DNA of 64,000 nucleotides from Deinococcus soli (ex Cha et al. 2016) (GCF_001007995.1 NZ_CP011389.1:496001-560000); one strand, 5' to 3'; positions 1 to 11,449 are shown, numbered from the stretch's first letter. Translations and numbers: made by a program. Notes: a model not told the origin generated them from the sequence alone.

Positions 1-318
1 GCCCTGAACGTGGGCGGGCAGGTCGTGACGCTGGAGTCCGCTTCGGCCAGCGGCGCCGGCGGGTTCGGGGTGAAGGTGCGCCTGAATTCCCGCGACGCGC
101 TGCCCGCGCTGCGGCTGGACGGGGTGTTCGTGGTGAGCGGCACCGACCTGTGGAAGTCCCCGCTGCGCGCGGCGGGCGCACAGGGCAGCGCGTTCGGCCG
201 GTCCGGCGCGGGCGTGCAGCCCGGCGAGACGGTGCAGATCGTGGTGCGCCTGCGGGACGCGCAGGGCCGCCCCTTGTGGCTGCGTGACGGCGAGACCCGC
301 GTGGGCACGGCCCCCTGA
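1..318 (+). CDS. C-terminal part of an unknown protein (truncated by the window edge)
   Basis: The reading frame is open from base 1 to a TGA at 316-318, so only the last 105 residues are seen. The stretch alternates short hydrophobic strands with glycine, serine and charged turns, as in a beta-sandwich. No catalytic motif, membrane helix or cysteine is visible. Without the N-terminus I cannot name a family. A strong bidirectional hairpin follows directly and separates it from the convergent ABC transporter genes. Confidence 0.7.
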   Translation, partial: ALNVGGQVVTLESASASGAGGFGVKVRLNSRDALPALRLDGVFVVSGTDLWKSPLRAAGAQGSAFGRSGAGVQPGETVQIVVRLRDAQGRPLWLRDGETRVGTAP

Positions 319-328
319 TCAGGACAGA

Positions 329-365
329 GAAGCGCGGCCCGGTCATCACGTCCGGGCCGCGCTTC
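329..365. terminator. Bidirectional hairpin between convergent genes
   Basis: Perfect 14-bp inverted repeat (329-342 with 352-365) and a 9-base loop, lying between the end of the first gene and the end of the ABC ATPase gene. There is only a weak T-tract, so it probably serves both directions. Confidence 0.8.
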
Positions 366-374
366 CTTGTGTGA

Positions 375-1085
375 TCAGCCGGGCGTGACCACCCCGTCAC
401 GCACGCTGAGGTGATGGTCGGCCTGCGCGGCGATGTCGCGGTCGTGGGTGATCAGCACGACCGTGCGGCCCGCGTCGGCCGCGCCGCGCAGCAGCGCCAG
501 GATGCGCTCGCCGGTGCGGGTGTCGAGGTTCCCGGTGGGTTCGTCGGCCAGCAACACGCCCGGATTCCCGGCCAGCGCGCGGGCGATGGCGACGCGCTGC
601 GCTTCCCCACCGGACAGCTGGCTGGGCAGGTGGTCGGCGCGGCGCTCCAGGCCCACCAGGGCCAACAGCTCGCGGGCGCGCGCCTGCCGGTCGCGGGGGG
701 ACAGGCCCGCCAGCGTCAGGGGGAACTCGACGTTCTCCTGCGCGCTGAGGATGCTCACGAGGTTGTGGTTCTGGAACACGAAGCCGTAGTGCCGCAGCCG
801 CAGGTCGGCGCGGCTGGTTTCACTCAGGGCGGTGAGGTCGGTGTCGCCGACCTGCACGTGGCCGGTGGTGGGCGTATCGAAGCCCGCCAGGAGGTTCAGC
901 AGGGTGCTCTTGCCGCTGCCCGAGGGGCCGACGACGGCGGTCAGGCCGGGCGGGAAGGCGTGCGTGAAGGGCGCGAGGGCCTGCACCTGCCCGTCCCCGC
1001 TGGGGTACACGCGCGACAGGTTGTGAACGCTCAGGGTGGGCGTGGTGGCGCCTGTGGTCGCAGAGGCGGGCTGTGTGGCGGTCAT
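375..1085 (-). CDS. ABC transporter ATP-binding protein, MacB/LolD type
   Basis: 236 aa, the usual length for LolD/MacB-type ATPases. It should power the FtsX-type permease encoded just upstream, as part of a lipoprotein- or drug-export system of the MacB superfamily at the inner membrane. Walker [10 protein letters not shown] lies at about residues 53-61, the signature [15 protein letters not shown] near 155, and Walker [12 protein letters not shown] follows it, the last motif being typical of this subfamily. Its ATG lies one base after the permease stop, so the two genes form one unit. No MacA-like adaptor gene is adjacent, so the substrate is unknown. Confidence 0.9.
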   Translation of the reverse strand: MTATQPASATTGATTPTLSVHNLSRVYPSGDGQVQALAPFTHAFPPGLTAVVGPSGSGKSTLLNLLAGFDTPTTGHVQVGDTDLTALSETSRADLRLRHYGFVFQNHNLVSILSAQENVEFPLTLAGLSPRDRQARARELLALVGLERRADHLPSQLSGGEAQRVAIARALAGNPGVLLADEPTGNLDTRTGERILALLRGAADAGRTVVLITHDRDIAAQADHHLSVRDGVVTPG

Positions 1086-1086
1086 G

Positions 1087-2247
1087 TCAGACCCTCCCGA
1101 GGGCGTCGGTGATGCTCAGGCGACTGGCGTTGCGGGCAGGAAGCAGGCCCGAGAGCAGCCCCAGCAGGAAGCTGATGCCCAGCGCGAGCAGCGTCAGGCG
1201 GGGCGTGAGGGCCGCCGCGTCGATCCCGGCGAGCTGCTGCGTGTACAGGTTCACGACCACGATGCCCACGAGGCCCAGCAGGACGCCGCCCACGCCGCCC
1301 ACCAGCGACAGCAGCAGGGACTCGGTCAGGACGAGCGCGCGCACGAACGCGGGCCGCGCCCCGATAGCGCGCAGCGTGGCGAACTCGCGGGTGCGTTCGA
1401 AGACGCCCATCATGACGGTATTCGCGACCGCCAGTCCACCCACGATGAGCGCGATCAGGGAGATCCCGAAGCGCACGGCGTCGCTGATGCGCAGCGCCCG
1501 CTCGATGAACCCCAGGAAGTCCGACTGCGTGGCGGCCTCCAGGTTCAGGCGGTCACTGATGCTCGTGGCGACCGCGCGGGCCTGCCGGGGGTCGTTCAGT
1601 TTCACGGCGACCAGCGACACGCGGCCCTCGGCGCCCTCGCTGCGCTGCAGGGGCGTCAGCGGCATGAAGATGAAGTTGTCCACCAGCCCGGACTGCGGGG
1701 CCAGCACGCCGACGACCTTCACGCTGGCGCGCCGGTTGAGGTTCAGGGTGCTGCCCAGGCCCAGCCGCAGGTTCTGCGCGGCCTTGGCGCCCACGACGGC
1801 CGCGCCGGTCTGTTCGTCGGCGGGCAGCAGCAGGCGGCCCTGGGCGAGTGCCGTGTTCGGGAAGACCGCGCCGATCCCGCCGCTGGCGGGCAGGCCGTAC
1901 AGCACGACGCTCTGGGTGGGGTCCAGGCCGCCCCGCACGGCCATCACGACCGGCGTGACCGTCTGGAGACCCAGTTCCGGCGCGAGCGCCTGGAGCTGCC
2001 CCACGGTGTCCTGCGGGAGGTTCGGGTGCAGCGCCAGTCCCTGCGACAGCGGCGTGAGGCTCAACTGGATGTCCGGGCCGATGCCGCCCAGTTCGCTGGT
2101 GAACACCTTGCGGATGCCCTCGCCCAGGGACAGGAAGATCACCATGCTGGCGACCGCCACCGTGATGCCCAGCGCGGTCAGGAAGGTGCGCACCCGGCGG
2201 CGGGTCAGGCCGCGCCACGCGAGTCGCCACAGGTCACTGGCTTTCAT
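1087..2247 (-). CDS. ABC transporter permease, MacB/FtsX family
   Basis: 386 aa. An N-terminal helix (about residues 15-40) is followed by a large extracytoplasmic MacB-PCD-like domain and three C-terminal membrane helices with the FtsX pattern, including the [14 protein letters not shown] region. I chose the ATG at 2247 ([14 protein letters not shown]) because a TAGCCT -10 box lies 7 bases upstream (2255-2260), giving a leaderless transcript. The longer open frame to 2340 adds only non-conserved sequence. The partner ATPase follows one base after its stop. Substrate unknown. Confidence 0.88.
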   Translation of the reverse strand: MKASDLWRLAWRGLTRRRVRTFLTALGITVAVASMVIFLSLGEGIRKVFTSELGGIGPDIQLSLTPLSQGLALHPNLPQDTVGQLQALAPELGLQTVTPVVMAVRGGLDPTQSVVLYGLPASGGIGAVFPNTALAQGRLLLPADEQTGAAVVGAKAAQNLRLGLGSTLNLNRRASVKVVGVLAPQSGLVDNFIFMPLTPLQRSEGAEGRVSLVAVKLNDPRQARAVATSISDRLNLEAATQSDFLGFIERALRISDAVRFGISLIALIVGGLAVANTVMMGVFERTREFATLRAIGARPAFVRALVLTESLLLSLVGGVGGVLLGLVGIVVVNLYTQQLAGIDAAALTPRLTLLALGISFLLGLLSGLLPARNASRLSITDALGRV

Positions 2248-2365
2248 GAGGTTCAGGCTACCCGCCTGTACCCGGGACAGGTGGCATGCCCGCGTACAGA
2301 GCCCGCGCTGAACTCCATGAAACACCCAGCGGGTCCTCACGGGTGGCCGCTAGGGTCGGGGCACG

Positions 2366-3634
2366 ATGCGCCGCACCTCTTTCCTTCTGAAAGCCTGTCT
2401 GCCCCTCATGCTGCTCGGCGCGGCGGACGCGCAGACGCTGCTGCCCCTGGATTCCCGCCCCGCCACGCGGGTGCTGCCCGCCCTGATCGGGGGCCTGCGG
2501 GGAGACGCGCTGCGCGTGCCGGAGGCGGCGCTGCTGGGCACGGCGACGCGCGGCGCGGACGCGGCGGCGCTGGGGGCGTGGCTGGACGCACAGCCGCGCA
2601 CGGGGCCGCTGATTGTGTCCCTTGACGCGCTGGCGTACGGGGGGCTGGTGCAGTCCCGCACGAGCCCGCTGAGCGCGCCGGAGGCCCTGGCGCGGCTGGA
2701 GCCGCTGCGCACCTGGACCGAACGGACGGGCCAGCCGGTCTACGCGTTCGTCACGCTGCCGCGCGAGCCGGACGCCACCGACCGCGCGCGGAACCTGGAG
2801 GTGGTGCGCGCCGTGATCGGCTGGGCGCGCGAGGGCCGCCTGAAGGAACTGGACGTCACCTGGGACGACGCGCTGCCCGGCAGTCCCGCCCCGCAGGAGG
2901 GCGCCGCGCTGGCGCAGGGCGCCCCGGCGAACGTGCGCGTGTACCCGGGCGCGGACGAGGTGCTGTCCATGCTGACCGCCCGCGCCCTGGCCCCTGAGGC
3001 GGCGACGGTCCGGGTGGAGTACAGCGATCCCGCCGCGGCGCAGCAGGTCATGAAGTACGAGGGGATTCCGCTGACGCAGAGTGCCGCCAATCACGCCCAG
3101 GGCAGCGGGTTTCAGGTCGTGGACGGGAAGGCGGACCTGACGCTGTTCGTGTTCAACGGCGGTGACCCGCGCCGCGCGGCGCTGCGGGTCAGTACGCTGC
3201 TGCGCGCCGGGCGGGTCGCGGTGGCGGACGTGGCGCAGGTGAACCTCGGCAACCCACGCTTCTGGGCGGACCTGCGCACCCTGCGCCAGCACGCGAACCT
3301 TCAGGCGCTGGCGGCGTGGGGCACGCCGGGGAACAACCTCGGGACGGCGTTGGCGCACGCGAAACTGGCGCGCGGTGCCGATCCGGTCCGGCAGGACGCG
3401 CTCCTGGCCCGCGAGTTCGCGAACGACGTGATCTACAGCAGCGAGGTCCGCGCCCAGCTGCGCAAACTGATCCCGGAGGCGCAATTGAACAGCCCGCAGG
3501 CCCAGGCGACCCTGATGCGGCTGGCCGGGGAGTTCTTCCCGCTGCGGGTGGGCGACACCTACACCCTGGGGGAGGCGGCGCTGCCGTGGGGCCGCTCGTT
3601 CGAGTGGGACTTCACACTCGATCAGCAGCCCTGA
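2366..3634 (+). CDS. Secreted DUF4127 family protein
   Basis: 422 aa with a clear signal peptide ([23 protein letters not shown]). The mature protein begins with [14 protein letters not shown], the hallmark opening of DUF4127. Internal motifs such as [14 protein letters not shown] and [10 protein letters not shown] also fit. The function of the family is unknown. It is somewhat shorter than the roughly 500 residues common in the family. A TAGGGT box at 2351-2356 stands 9 bases before the ATG, so the gene is probably leaderless. It is a single gene transcribed away from the ABC operon and toward the EamA operon. Confidence 0.85.
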   Translation: MRRTSFLLKACLPLMLLGAADAQTLLPLDSRPATRVLPALIGGLRGDALRVPEAALLGTATRGADAAALGAWLDAQPRTGPLIVSLDALAYGGLVQSRTSPLSAPEALARLEPLRTWTERTGQPVYAFVTLPREPDATDRARNLEVVRAVIGWAREGRLKELDVTWDDALPGSPAPQEGAALAQGAPANVRVYPGADEVLSMLTARALAPEAATVRVEYSDPAAAQQVMKYEGIPLTQSAANHAQGSGFQVVDGKADLTLFVFNGGDPRRAALRVSTLLRAGRVAVADVAQVNLGNPRFWADLRTLRQHANLQALAAWGTPGNNLGTALAHAKLARGADPVRQDALLAREFANDVIYSSEVRAQLRKLIPEAQLNSPQAQATLMRLAGEFFPLRVGDTYTLGEAALPWGRSFEWDFTLDQQP

Positions 3635-3651
3635 TCATTCCGCTGATCTGA

Positions 3652-4557
3652 TCATTCGGCTGGCGGGTGGCGTTCGGTATCGCTGGGGCCGACGCTCAGA
3701 AGCAGGGCCGCGCCGATCACCAGGGCCGCGCCCAGGAGGGCCAGCACCGAGAGCCGCTCACCGAACAGCAGGGCGGCCAGGGTGGCGGCCACGACGGGTT
3801 CCAGGCTGGCGATCACGCTGGCGCGCGTGGCGGGCAGGTGGCGCAGGCCCCAGGAGTACGCGAGGTACGCGAGGTAGGTGCTGAATACGGCGATGGCGCC
3901 CAGGCTGCCCCACGCGCCGGGTGTCTTCTCCGTGAAGGTCACGAAGGGCAGCAGGACCACCGCCCCGACCGGCAGGGCCACGGCGAGCAGCGCGGGCGGC
4001 GCGTAGTGGGTGAAGAACGCCTTGCCGTACAGGTAGTACAGGCTGTACGTGAATCCGGCAGTCAGGCCCCAGGCGAGCGCGGCGGGCGTGACGGTCACGC
4101 CCTGCCCGCCGCCCAGGCTGATCAGGGCGATGCCGCCCAGCGTGCCGGCCACCGCCAGCAGTTCCCGGCGGCCCAGGCGTTCACGCAGGAAGGCCCAGCC
4201 CATCACGGCCACGAACGCGGGCGCGGTGTACAGCAGCACGCTGGCGAGGCTGGCGCCGCCCGCGCGGACGGCCAGCTGATACGACCCGTAGAAGATGCTC
4301 ACGCCCGCCACGCCGAACGCGGCGGTGATCAGCAGGTCCCGTCCGCGCGGCAGGCGGGCGCGGGTGACGGCGGCGTGCGCGGCGTACAGTCCCCCGGCCA
4401 GGGCGGCGCGCCAGAAGGCGACCTCCAGCGGGTCCAGCCCGGCGGCCTGCGCCTGCTTGCCCAGGATGCCCAGCAGGCCCCACAGGACGGCGGCGGCCAG
4501 GATCATCAGGGGCGCGGGGATCGGCAGGGGGGCAGGCAGCGCCGGGCGGGGCGTCAC
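3652..4557 (-). CDS. EamA (DMT) family transporter
   Basis: 301 aa with about ten hydrophobic helices in two EamA repeats, the drug/metabolite exporter fold of the inner membrane. The substrate cannot be told from sequence. The GTG start at 4557 overlaps the TGA stop of the upstream gene as GTGA, so translation is probably coupled. An open frame extends much further upstream (to 5331), but that part is the antisense of its neighbour and is not coding. It is the last gene of the proB operon, so a role in amino-acid or metabolite export is possible but only inferred. Confidence 0.88.
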   Translation of the reverse strand: MTPRPALPAPLPIPAPLMILAAAVLWGLLGILGKQAQAAGLDPLEVAFWRAALAGGLYAAHAAVTRARLPRGRDLLITAAFGVAGVSIFYGSYQLAVRAGGASLASVLLYTAPAFVAVMGWAFLRERLGRRELLAVAGTLGGIALISLGGGQGVTVTPAALAWGLTAGFTYSLYYLYGKAFFTHYAPPALLAVALPVGAVVLLPFVTFTEKTPGAWGSLGAIAVFSTYLAYLAYSWGLRHLPATRASVIASLEPVVAATLAALLFGERLSVLALLGAALVIGAALLLSVGPSDTERHPPAE

Positions 4558-5324
4558 GGCCGCACGTGGGGATTCAGGCGCCGCCACACGAACACGGTGG
4601 CGATCACGGTGATCAGCAGGCCCACGCCCCCCAGCGCGAGCAGGCCGATCCCCACGAGGTCCCGGGTCTCGCCGACCGGGGCGAGCGTGCCGCGCGTGTA
4701 CGCCTGGGTGTCGCCGGGGGCAGCCATGACGTCCACCGGGACGGGCGCGTCGGCGCGGCCCGCCTGGAGGGCTGCCGGGTTCTGTGCGGTGGTGGGGCGC
4801 AGCACGCCGTCGCGCGTCAGGGGGGAGTACACGCTGTTCGTCACCCAGTAACCGTAGCGGCCCTCGGGCACGGCGGTCTGCACGATCAGGTTCGTGCCGG
4901 ACACCTGCACGGTCGGCGCGGCCAGCGGGCGCTCGTTGCCCTGGGCGTCCACCTCGGTCAGGGTGCTGCCGCCCGGCGACACGCGCAGGTGGTACTGCCA
5001 GCCGCCGCCGCTGGTGCGCAGGCCACTGTCCCCCAGTGTCGCCTGTCCGCCCAGCGCGCCCTTCACGAAGATGTCGGTCACGCCCGCACTGAAACCCGCC
5101 GGGCTGTTCCAGGGGTTGCCCAGCTGGCCGTACGTGACGGTGAACTGCATGCCCTGCGGGGTGCCGCGGGTGTCCAGGGCGCGCAGGTCCAGCATGTCCT
5201 GGGTGAAGGCGGGGCGGGTGGGGAGCACGTACCCGCCGTCGCCACGGGCGTCCGCGGCGGGGTCGGTGAGTCGGGTCTGAGGGGCGAGCAGGGCCAGCAC
5301 GCCCGGCAGTATAGAGGCGGCCAT
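4554..5324 (-). CDS. Membrane-anchored protein like the C-terminal module of glucodextranase
   Basis: 256 aa. After a short hydrophobic N-terminus ([15 protein letters not shown]) the protein resembles the Glucodextran_C / SLH-like binding module: [20 protein letters not shown], an [19 protein letters not shown] core, and a final transmembrane helix near residues 222-245 followed by RRLN. The module is known as a C-terminal carbohydrate/cell-surface module of larger glycosidases; here it stands alone without an enzyme domain. It lies 17 bases after proB and overlaps the EamA gene start. The start is uncertain because the signal segment lacks basic residues. Confidence 0.7.
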   Translation of the reverse strand: MAASILPGVLALLAPQTRLTDPAADARGDGGYVLPTRPAFTQDMLDLRALDTRGTPQGMQFTVTYGQLGNPWNSPAGFSAGVTDIFVKGALGGQATLGDSGLRTSGGGWQYHLRVSPGGSTLTEVDAQGNERPLAAPTVQVSGTNLIVQTAVPEGRYGYWVTNSVYSPLTRDGVLRPTTAQNPAALQAGRADAPVPVDVMAAPGDTQAYTRGTLAPVGETRDLVGIGLLALGGVGLLITVIATVFVWRRLNPHVRP

Positions 5325-5341
5325 ACGGCACAGAGGCGGGC

Positions 5342-6433
5342 CTACAGCCGCACGAGGTCGTCGCGGTGCACCGCTTCCGGACCGTACGTGTAGCCCAGCA
5401 GACCCTCGGTCGCGCTGGAGTGCTGCCCGGCGAGTTTGAGCAGGTCCGCCGAGGCGTAGCGGGTCAGGCCGCGCGCGAGTTCCGTGCCGTCCGGCGCCAG
5501 GATGCGGATGGTATGGCCGCGGCCGAAGCGGCCCTGCACGCCCGTGATCCCGGCGGGCAGCAGGCTCGCGCCGCGTTCGGACACGGCGCGGGCCGCCCCG
5601 GCGTCCAGGGTGACGCTCCCGGCGGCGATCTCCGCGAGAATCCAGCGTTTCCTGGCTTCCAGGCGCGACCCGGCAGCCAGGAAGCGCGTGCCGATGCTCT
5701 CGCCGGCCAGCAGGCGGGTCAGGACGTCGCGGGCGTCCCCGGGGGCGATCACGACCGGGGTGCCCGCGCGGGTGGCGATCTCGGCCGCCTGGATCTTGGT
5801 GTGCATGCCGCCGGTGCCCCGGTGTGACCCGGCCCCACCGGCGCGTGCCCAGACCTCGGGCGTGACGCGCTCCACGACGGGGATCAGGGTCGCGGTGGGG
5901 TCGCGTCTCGGGTCGGCGGTGTACAGGCCGGGCGCGTCGGTCAGGATGACCAGCAGGTCCGCCTCCACGAGGTTCGCCACGAACGCCGACAGGGTGTCGT
6001 TGTCCCCGACCTTCAGCTGTTCCAGCGCGACGGCGTCGTTCTCGTTGATGACCGGCATCACGCCGCGCGCCAGGCAGGTGTCCAGGGTGGTGCGGGCGTT
6101 CAGGTACCGCGTCCGGTCCCGGAAGTCGTCGGCGGTCAGGAGCACCTGCGCGACCGGCAGGCCGTACAGGTCGGCCAGCTGCGCGTAGGTGTGCATCAGG
6201 CGGCCCTGCCCGACGGCGGCCAGCAGCTGCTTTTCCGCCAGGGTCCGGTCGCGGGGCGGGAACCCCAGGGCCTCCCACCCGGCCAGCACGGCGCCGCTGG
6301 TGACGAGCACGACCTCGTGCCCGGCTTCGCGGGCGGCGGCCAGGGTGCGGATCAGGTCCACCATGCGGGGGCGGTGCAGGCGATCCGTGCCTGCCGTGAG
6401 GACGCTGGTACCGAGTTTCAGGACGACGCGCAC
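5342..6433 (-). CDS. proB: Glutamate 5-kinase
   Basis: 363 aa. It phosphorylates glutamate in the first step of proline synthesis in the cytoplasm. The amino-acid kinase domain shows KLGTSVLT at residues 6-13, [19 protein letters not shown] and [14 protein letters not shown]-terminal PUA domain covers about residues 275-355. The start is GTG, set by a TATCCT -10 box (6441-6446) 7 bases upstream, so the mRNA is leaderless. It heads a three-gene operon. No proA is adjacent. Proline breakdown genes occur 14 kb away in the same window. Confidence 0.95.
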   Translation of the reverse strand: MRVVLKLGTSVLTAGTDRLHRPRMVDLIRTLAAAREAGHEVVLVTSGAVLAGWEALGFPPRDRTLAEKQLLAAVGQGRLMHTYAQLADLYGLPVAQVLLTADDFRDRTRYLNARTTLDTCLARGVMPVINENDAVALEQLKVGDNDTLSAFVANLVEADLLVILTDAPGLYTADPRRDPTATLIPVVERVTPEVWARAGGAGSHRGTGGMHTKIQAAEIATRAGTPVVIAPGDARDVLTRLLAGESIGTRFLAAGSRLEARKRWILAEIAAGSVTLDAGAARAVSERGASLLPAGITGVQGRFGRGHTIRILAPDGTELARGLTRYASADLLKLAGQHSSATEGLLGYTYGPEAVHRDDLVRL

Positions 6434-6519
6434 GCGTCCCAGGATACGGGCGCGTTCCGTGTGACCGGGGCGGGCTGTGCAGTCCGGACCGGGTCACCCC
6501 CGGCGGGGAGGTGCGCGGG

Positions 6520-7197
6520 ATGCGGCACACTGGGCGGGTGCCACGCGCCGCTCTTTCCTTCCTCCTGCTGACTCTGGCGGGTTTCGCGTCCGCCCAGACC
6601 TCGCCCGATCCGCTGGGGCCGCTGCGGGGCGTGCAGCTATTCCTGGCCGCCTTTCAGCCGCCCGCCACCGAGGGGTCGCTGCTGGCCACGGCGCGCCGCG
6701 AGGCGCTGGACTGGACCGCCACGCAGAACCTGTTCGCGGCGCAGGTCACGGACGGACCGAACCGGTTCCTGGACTGGCGGGGCAGCGCGGTCACGGGCGG
6801 CGGGCTGGTCTTCACGACGCTGCGCGCCGCGACGTACCCGCAGGGCAGCCGGGCGCTGCTGGTCCTGAACCGCGAGTGGTGCCGGGCGGGGACGTGCCAG
6901 CAGCGCACCACGTTCGGCTGGCTGGACGCCCGGGGCCTGAAGGCCGCGGCCGAGGCGGACGTGATCCAGGTGATCCGCGACGCGGACTTCCTGACCGGCG
7001 CCGTCCCTGCGTGCCTGCGCGGCGTGATGCTGGGCGTGCAGTACGTCCCGTCGCGTCGGGGGCCGACCCTGGCGATCCTGCCGGTCGTGCCGGACGCGGC
7101 CCGGCGCGCGTGCGAGGCAGCGGGCGTGAATCTCACGGCGACGCTGCGGACGCTGCGCATGGCGTGGGTGGCGGGCGCCGGGAAGTTCCGCTGGTGA
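6520..7197 (+). CDS. Secreted protein of unknown function
   Basis: 225 aa with a signal peptide (MRHTGRVPRAALSFLLLTLAGFASAQ). I do not recognise the mature domain. It has two cysteine pairs that could form disulfides (CRAGTC, and later CLRG and RACEA). I chose the ATG at 6520 because GGGGAGG lies 8 bases before it. An alternative GTG at 6538 has a CACACT box 6 bases upstream and would keep the hydrophobic signal core. It is a single gene that ends at a hairpin shared with the convergent tetR gene. Confidence 0.65.
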   Translation: MRHTGRVPRAALSFLLLTLAGFASAQTSPDPLGPLRGVQLFLAAFQPPATEGSLLATARREALDWTATQNLFAAQVTDGPNRFLDWRGSAVTGGGLVFTTLRAATYPQGSRALLVLNREWCRAGTCQQRTTFGWLDARGLKAAAEADVIQVIRDADFLTGAVPACLRGVMLGVQYVPSRRGPTLAILPVVPDAARRACEAAGVNLTATLRTLRMAWVAGAGKFRW

Positions 7198-7234
7198 CCC
7201 CAGGGGCCGCGGCCGTCTCGGCGCCCGGCAGGGC

Positions 7235-7269
7235 AGGCACCCCCGGCTGCCACAGCGCCGGGGGTGCCT
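7235..7269. terminator. Bidirectional terminator between a secreted-protein gene and tetR
   Basis: Perfect 13-bp inverted repeat (7235-7247 with 7257-7269) with a 9-base loop, placed between two convergent stop codons. Confidence 0.8.
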
Positions 7270-7310
7270 TCTGAATGGATTCAGCTGCGGTCAGCCCGAA
7301 CGGGGTCCGG

Positions 7311-7973
7311 TCAGACGGCGTTCGCGCGGGCGTCCTGCGCGGCCAGCTGCTCGACCACGCCGCGCAGGGCGAGTTCGAACTCGGCGCGGTACTCGCCGGG
7401 CAGTTCCTCGCGGGGCTGGCCGGTCTGGGCGTCCAGGCCGGGCAGGGACTCCTTGAACTGCTGCCAGCCGATCGCCAGGGCGTACAGGTGGCGCAGCAGC
7501 CGCAGGGTGACGGGCGGGCTGTAGGGCATGTGCTGCACGAGGCGGCGCAGCTGCGCGTCCAGTTCACGGCGGAACTCCAGGCCCAGTTCTGGGCGGACGT
7601 TGCGCTCGAGGACCGTGCCGAGCAGCACGAGCAGGCGGCGCAGGGGCGTGAGGCTGTCGGCCGAGTCGAGCAGCACGTCGGTCACCTGCTGCGGCGTGCG
7701 GGGCTGCCGTTCGATCAGCAGGTCGCTGGTGCGGGCGATCCACTGCCCGAGGTGCTCGCTGAGCAGCGCCAGGAACAGTTCTTCTTTCGTGTCGAAGTAC
7801 AGGTACAGCGTGCCCTTGGCGAGTTTGGCCTCGCGGGCGACCTGGTTCATGCTGAGTTCGGCGTAGGTGGTGGTGGTCCACAGGCGCTCGGCGGCACGCA
7901 GGATGTCGTCGCGGCGCTGGTTCTTTTCCTCGGCGCTGCGTGCGCGGGCGGGTCGGATGGTCTCGGAGGGCAT
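7311..7973 (-). CDS. TetR/AcrR family transcriptional regulator
   Basis: 220 aa. The N-terminal TetR DNA-binding domain has its helix-turn-helix at about residues 41-60 (SMNQVAREAKLAKGTLYLYF), followed by a variable ligand-binding domain. The start at 7973 is supported by a TATGGT box (7982-7987) 8 bases upstream. An upstream ATG at 8018 would read through the promoter. A perfect 14-bp palindrome at 8010-8023 sits between this gene and divergent folD and may be its operator. Ligand and regulon are unknown. Confidence 0.88.
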   Translation of the reverse strand: MPSETIRPARARSAEEKNQRRDDILRAAERLWTTTTYAELSMNQVAREAKLAKGTLYLYFDTKEELFLALLSEHLGQWIARTSDLLIERQPRTPQQVTDVLLDSADSLTPLRRLLVLLGTVLERNVRPELGLEFRRELDAQLRRLVQHMPYSPPVTLRLLRHLYALAIGWQQFKESLPGLDAQTGQPREELPGEYRAEFELALRGVVEQLAAQDARANAV

Positions 7974-8009
7974 CAGGCTAGACCATAGCTTTGTGAGTTT
8001 TCTGACGCT

Positions 8010-8023
8010 GTGAAGCACTTCAC
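8010..8023. promoter_or_regulatory. Palindrome, candidate TetR operator
   Basis: GTGAAGCACTTCAC is a perfect inverted repeat with a 2-base centre, located 22 bp upstream of the tetR -10 box and 60 bp before the folD-side -10 box. The placement suits autoregulation, but binding is inferred. Confidence 0.5.
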
Positions 8024-8083
8024 GGTATCCTCCCCCAGGGGGTCAAGGACACCCCCAGATGCCCCCATCACGTCAGGGAACGC

Positions 8084-8089
8084 TATGCT
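8084..8089 (+). promoter_or_regulatory. -10 box for the folD transcript
   Basis: TATGCT lies 7 bases before an ATG at 8097 that is out of frame with folD. Transcription should start at or next to that ATG, making a leaderless upstream ORF. Confidence 0.5.
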
Positions 8090-8096
8090 GGGCGGG

Positions 8097-8180
8097 ATGC
8101 CCTCCCATACGGGAAGCGGCCCGCTTCGCGACCCCGCCCCCACTCAAGGACCCCTGTCCGCTGGACCCGACGATGACTGA
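8097..8180 (+). CDS. Leaderless upstream ORF overlapping the folD start
   Basis: 27 codons plus stop ([12 protein letters not shown] then PAPTQG and so on), starting 7 bases after a TATGCT box. Its TGA at 8178-8180 lies just inside folD, whose ATG is at 8173-8175. folD itself has no ribosome-binding sequence. Ribosomes that finish this ORF would be released on the folD start. The peptide looks non-conserved, so its role is probably translational delivery or control. It could also be chance. Confidence 0.4.
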   Translation: MPSHTGSGPLRDPAPTQGPLSAGPDDD

Positions 8181-9045
8181 TCCCCTCCCCCACCCCCTGG
8201 CGCTGCCGGGGAAACCCCGCGCGGACCAGGTGACCCGGCAGGTCCGCGCCGATCTGAGCAGCTGGGATTTCCAGCCTCACCTCGTGAGTGTCCTGGCGTC
8301 CGGCGACCCGGCCAGCCGCGTGTACGTGGACAGCAAGGCCCGGCAGGCCAAACGTCTGGGCGTGCGTTTCACCGTGCGCGACCTGGGCGCGCAGACCACC
8401 CAGGAAAAGCTGCACGCGACGCTTCACGCGCTGTCCAGCGATCCGGACGTGCACGGCATCATGCTGGAGTTGCCGCTGGCCACGCCACTGGACGCGGACG
8501 CCGCGCTGCTGCACCTGACCGCCCGCAAGGACATCGAGGGCCTGAGCCCCGCGAACCTCGCCCTGATCGCCGCCGGGCGCGAGAGCGAGGCGCTGCTGCC
8601 ACCCACGCCCCGCTCGATCCGCTTCCTGCTGCGCGAGGCGCTGGGCGACGACCTGCGCGGCGCGCGGGTGGCCGTGATCGGGCCGGGCCGCACGGTGGGC
8701 CGCCCGCTGACGTTCATGCTGAACAACCGCGGCGTGACCGTCACGCTGTGCAACGAACACACCCGCGACCTGGGCGGCGTGCTGGCCGCGCAGGACGCCG
8801 TGGTGATCGCCGTGGGCCGCGCGGGGCTGCTGCGCGCACAGCACGTCCAGCCGCGTCATGTGGTGATTGATGCCGGGATCAACGTGCCAGCGGACGGCAG
8901 CGGCGTGGTGGGCGACGCGCAGGCGAACCTGCCGGTGCGCGCCCAGACGCCCGTGCCCGGGGGCGTGGGCCCGCTGACGAGCGCGCTGATGTACCAGAAC
9001 CTCGTGCGCGCCGTGAAGTTGCAGCGCGGCGAACCGGTCGAGTAA
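8173..9045 (+). CDS. folD: Bifunctional methylenetetrahydrofolate dehydrogenase/cyclohydrolase
   Basis: 290 aa, normal for FolD. It interconverts 5,10-methylene-, methenyl- and 10-formyl-tetrahydrofolate using NADP. The catalytic Y51 and K55 appear in [16 protein letters not shown], and the Rossmann segment shows [10 protein letters not shown] near residues 177-186. The C-terminal [13 protein letters not shown] is the family signature. The start [10 protein letters not shown] is chosen by family length; in-frame sequence upstream is not conserved. No Shine-Dalgarno motif precedes it, and the overlapping leaderless ORF may supply ribosomes. Confidence 0.95.
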   Translation: MTDPLPHPLALPGKPRADQVTRQVRADLSSWDFQPHLVSVLASGDPASRVYVDSKARQAKRLGVRFTVRDLGAQTTQEKLHATLHALSSDPDVHGIMLELPLATPLDADAALLHLTARKDIEGLSPANLALIAAGRESEALLPPTPRSIRFLLREALGDDLRGARVAVIGPGRTVGRPLTFMLNNRGVTVTLCNEHTRDLGGVLAAQDAVVIAVGRAGLLRAQHVQPRHVVIDAGINVPADGSGVVGDAQANLPVRAQTPVPGGVGPLTSALMYQNLVRAVKLQRGEPVE

Positions 9046-9050
9046 CTGCT

Positions 9051-9102
9051 GAACGCCGGTGGGACACCCGGGCGGCCAGCCCACGGGTGCCCACCGGCGT
9101 TC
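9051..9102. terminator. Bidirectional terminator between folD and a GNAT gene
   Basis: A 13-bp perfect outer stem (9051-9063 with 9090-9102) encloses a second inner stem (CACCCG with CGGGTG). The right arm reaches the stop codon of the convergent acetyltransferase gene. Confidence 0.8.
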
Positions 9103-9910
9103 ACTCCTGCGGGCGCCTCTCCAGAGCGATCTGGACCTCGGTCGGCGTGAAACCCACGCTCTGATACAGGCGCTGCGCGTGGTAGTCCGGGTCGGCCACG
9201 ATGACCAGCGTGCGGGTGCCCAGGTGCTCGCGCGCCCACTCGCCCGCGTGGTGAACCAGGGTGCCCGCCAGGCCGCGCGAGCGGGCGTCCGGGTGAGTCT
9301 CGACGCTCTGGTAGCGGGCCACGCCGTCCCCCGCGTCGAAGATGCCCAGGCCCGAGAGCATCTGCCCGTGGTCGTCGAAGGCACCCAGGACCGCGCCGTG
9401 CCCGGCGGCCTGCGCGGCTCGGTACGCGGCCAGCTTGCGCCGGGCGAACACGCGGTACCCGTCCGGCTCGTGCCCGTGCGGGTCGGCGGCGTTCACCGCC
9501 TCGCGCAGGGCCAGGGCGCGGTCCCAGTCGGGGCCTTGCAGCACCCGCAGTTGCGCGTCGCGGTTGAGGCGGCAGGGCGCCTGCGTGCGCGCGGCAGTCA
9601 GGACCGTGTCGGCCCGCACGTCGTACCCGGCGGCGCGCCACTCGTCGGCCACCGGGCCGCTCAGGGCTGTACCGGGCACGTCCACGCCGAACACGCGGTG
9701 CGCGGCCTGCGGATGCTCACGCCTGAAGGCCGCCTCCCACACCGGGAGGTCACCGGGCGCGGGCGGCGCGGGCATCAGCAGGAAGTTCCCCCACCAGAAC
9801 GTGGGGTTCGCGGGCGACCGGACGACCGTGCTGTCCGGGAGGACCTGTACGAGGCTGCCCTCCTGGCGACGCAGCGCGACGTCCGTGAAGTAACCGAGGG
9901 ACCGGGTCAT
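9101..9910 (-). CDS. GNAT family N-acetyltransferase
   Basis: 269 aa. The C-terminal half carries the GNAT fold with the acetyl-CoA-binding pattern [20 protein letters not shown], followed by [12 protein letters not shown]. The N-terminal half is a more divergent GNAT-like copy, so this may be a double-domain enzyme. The acceptor substrate is unknown. The start at 9910 has a TAGCCT box 7 bases upstream (leaderless). It is a single gene. Confidence 0.82.
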   Translation of the reverse strand: MTRSLGYFTDVALRRQEGSLVQVLPDSTVVRSPANPTFWWGNFLLMPAPPAPGDLPVWEAAFRREHPQAAHRVFGVDVPGTALSGPVADEWRAAGYDVRADTVLTAARTQAPCRLNRDAQLRVLQGPDWDRALALREAVNAADPHGHEPDGYRVFARRKLAAYRAAQAAGHGAVLGAFDDHGQMLSGLGIFDAGDGVARYQSVETHPDARSRGLAGTLVHHAGEWAREHLGTRTLVIVADPDYHAQRLYQSVGFTPTEVQIALERRPQE

Positions 9911-9974
9911 GCCGCCCAGGCTAGCGGGCCGGGTGGCGGGCACGCCTGCGCCATCTGGCGCACCACCGTCCGGG

Positions 9975-11445
<1,471 letters not shown>

Positions 11446-11449
<4 letters not shown>

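Noticed and set aside
1036..2625. A 529-codon open frame on the plus strand
   Set aside because: It is the antisense of the ABC permease and reads into DUF4127 out of frame. High GC makes long shadow frames common here. The product is glutamine-, arginine- and glycine-rich without any motif.
3631..3657. Direct repeat CTGATCATTC at the convergent ends of the DUF4127 and EamA genes
   Set aside because: Each copy spans a stop codon and TGATCA is common; too short to claim a function.
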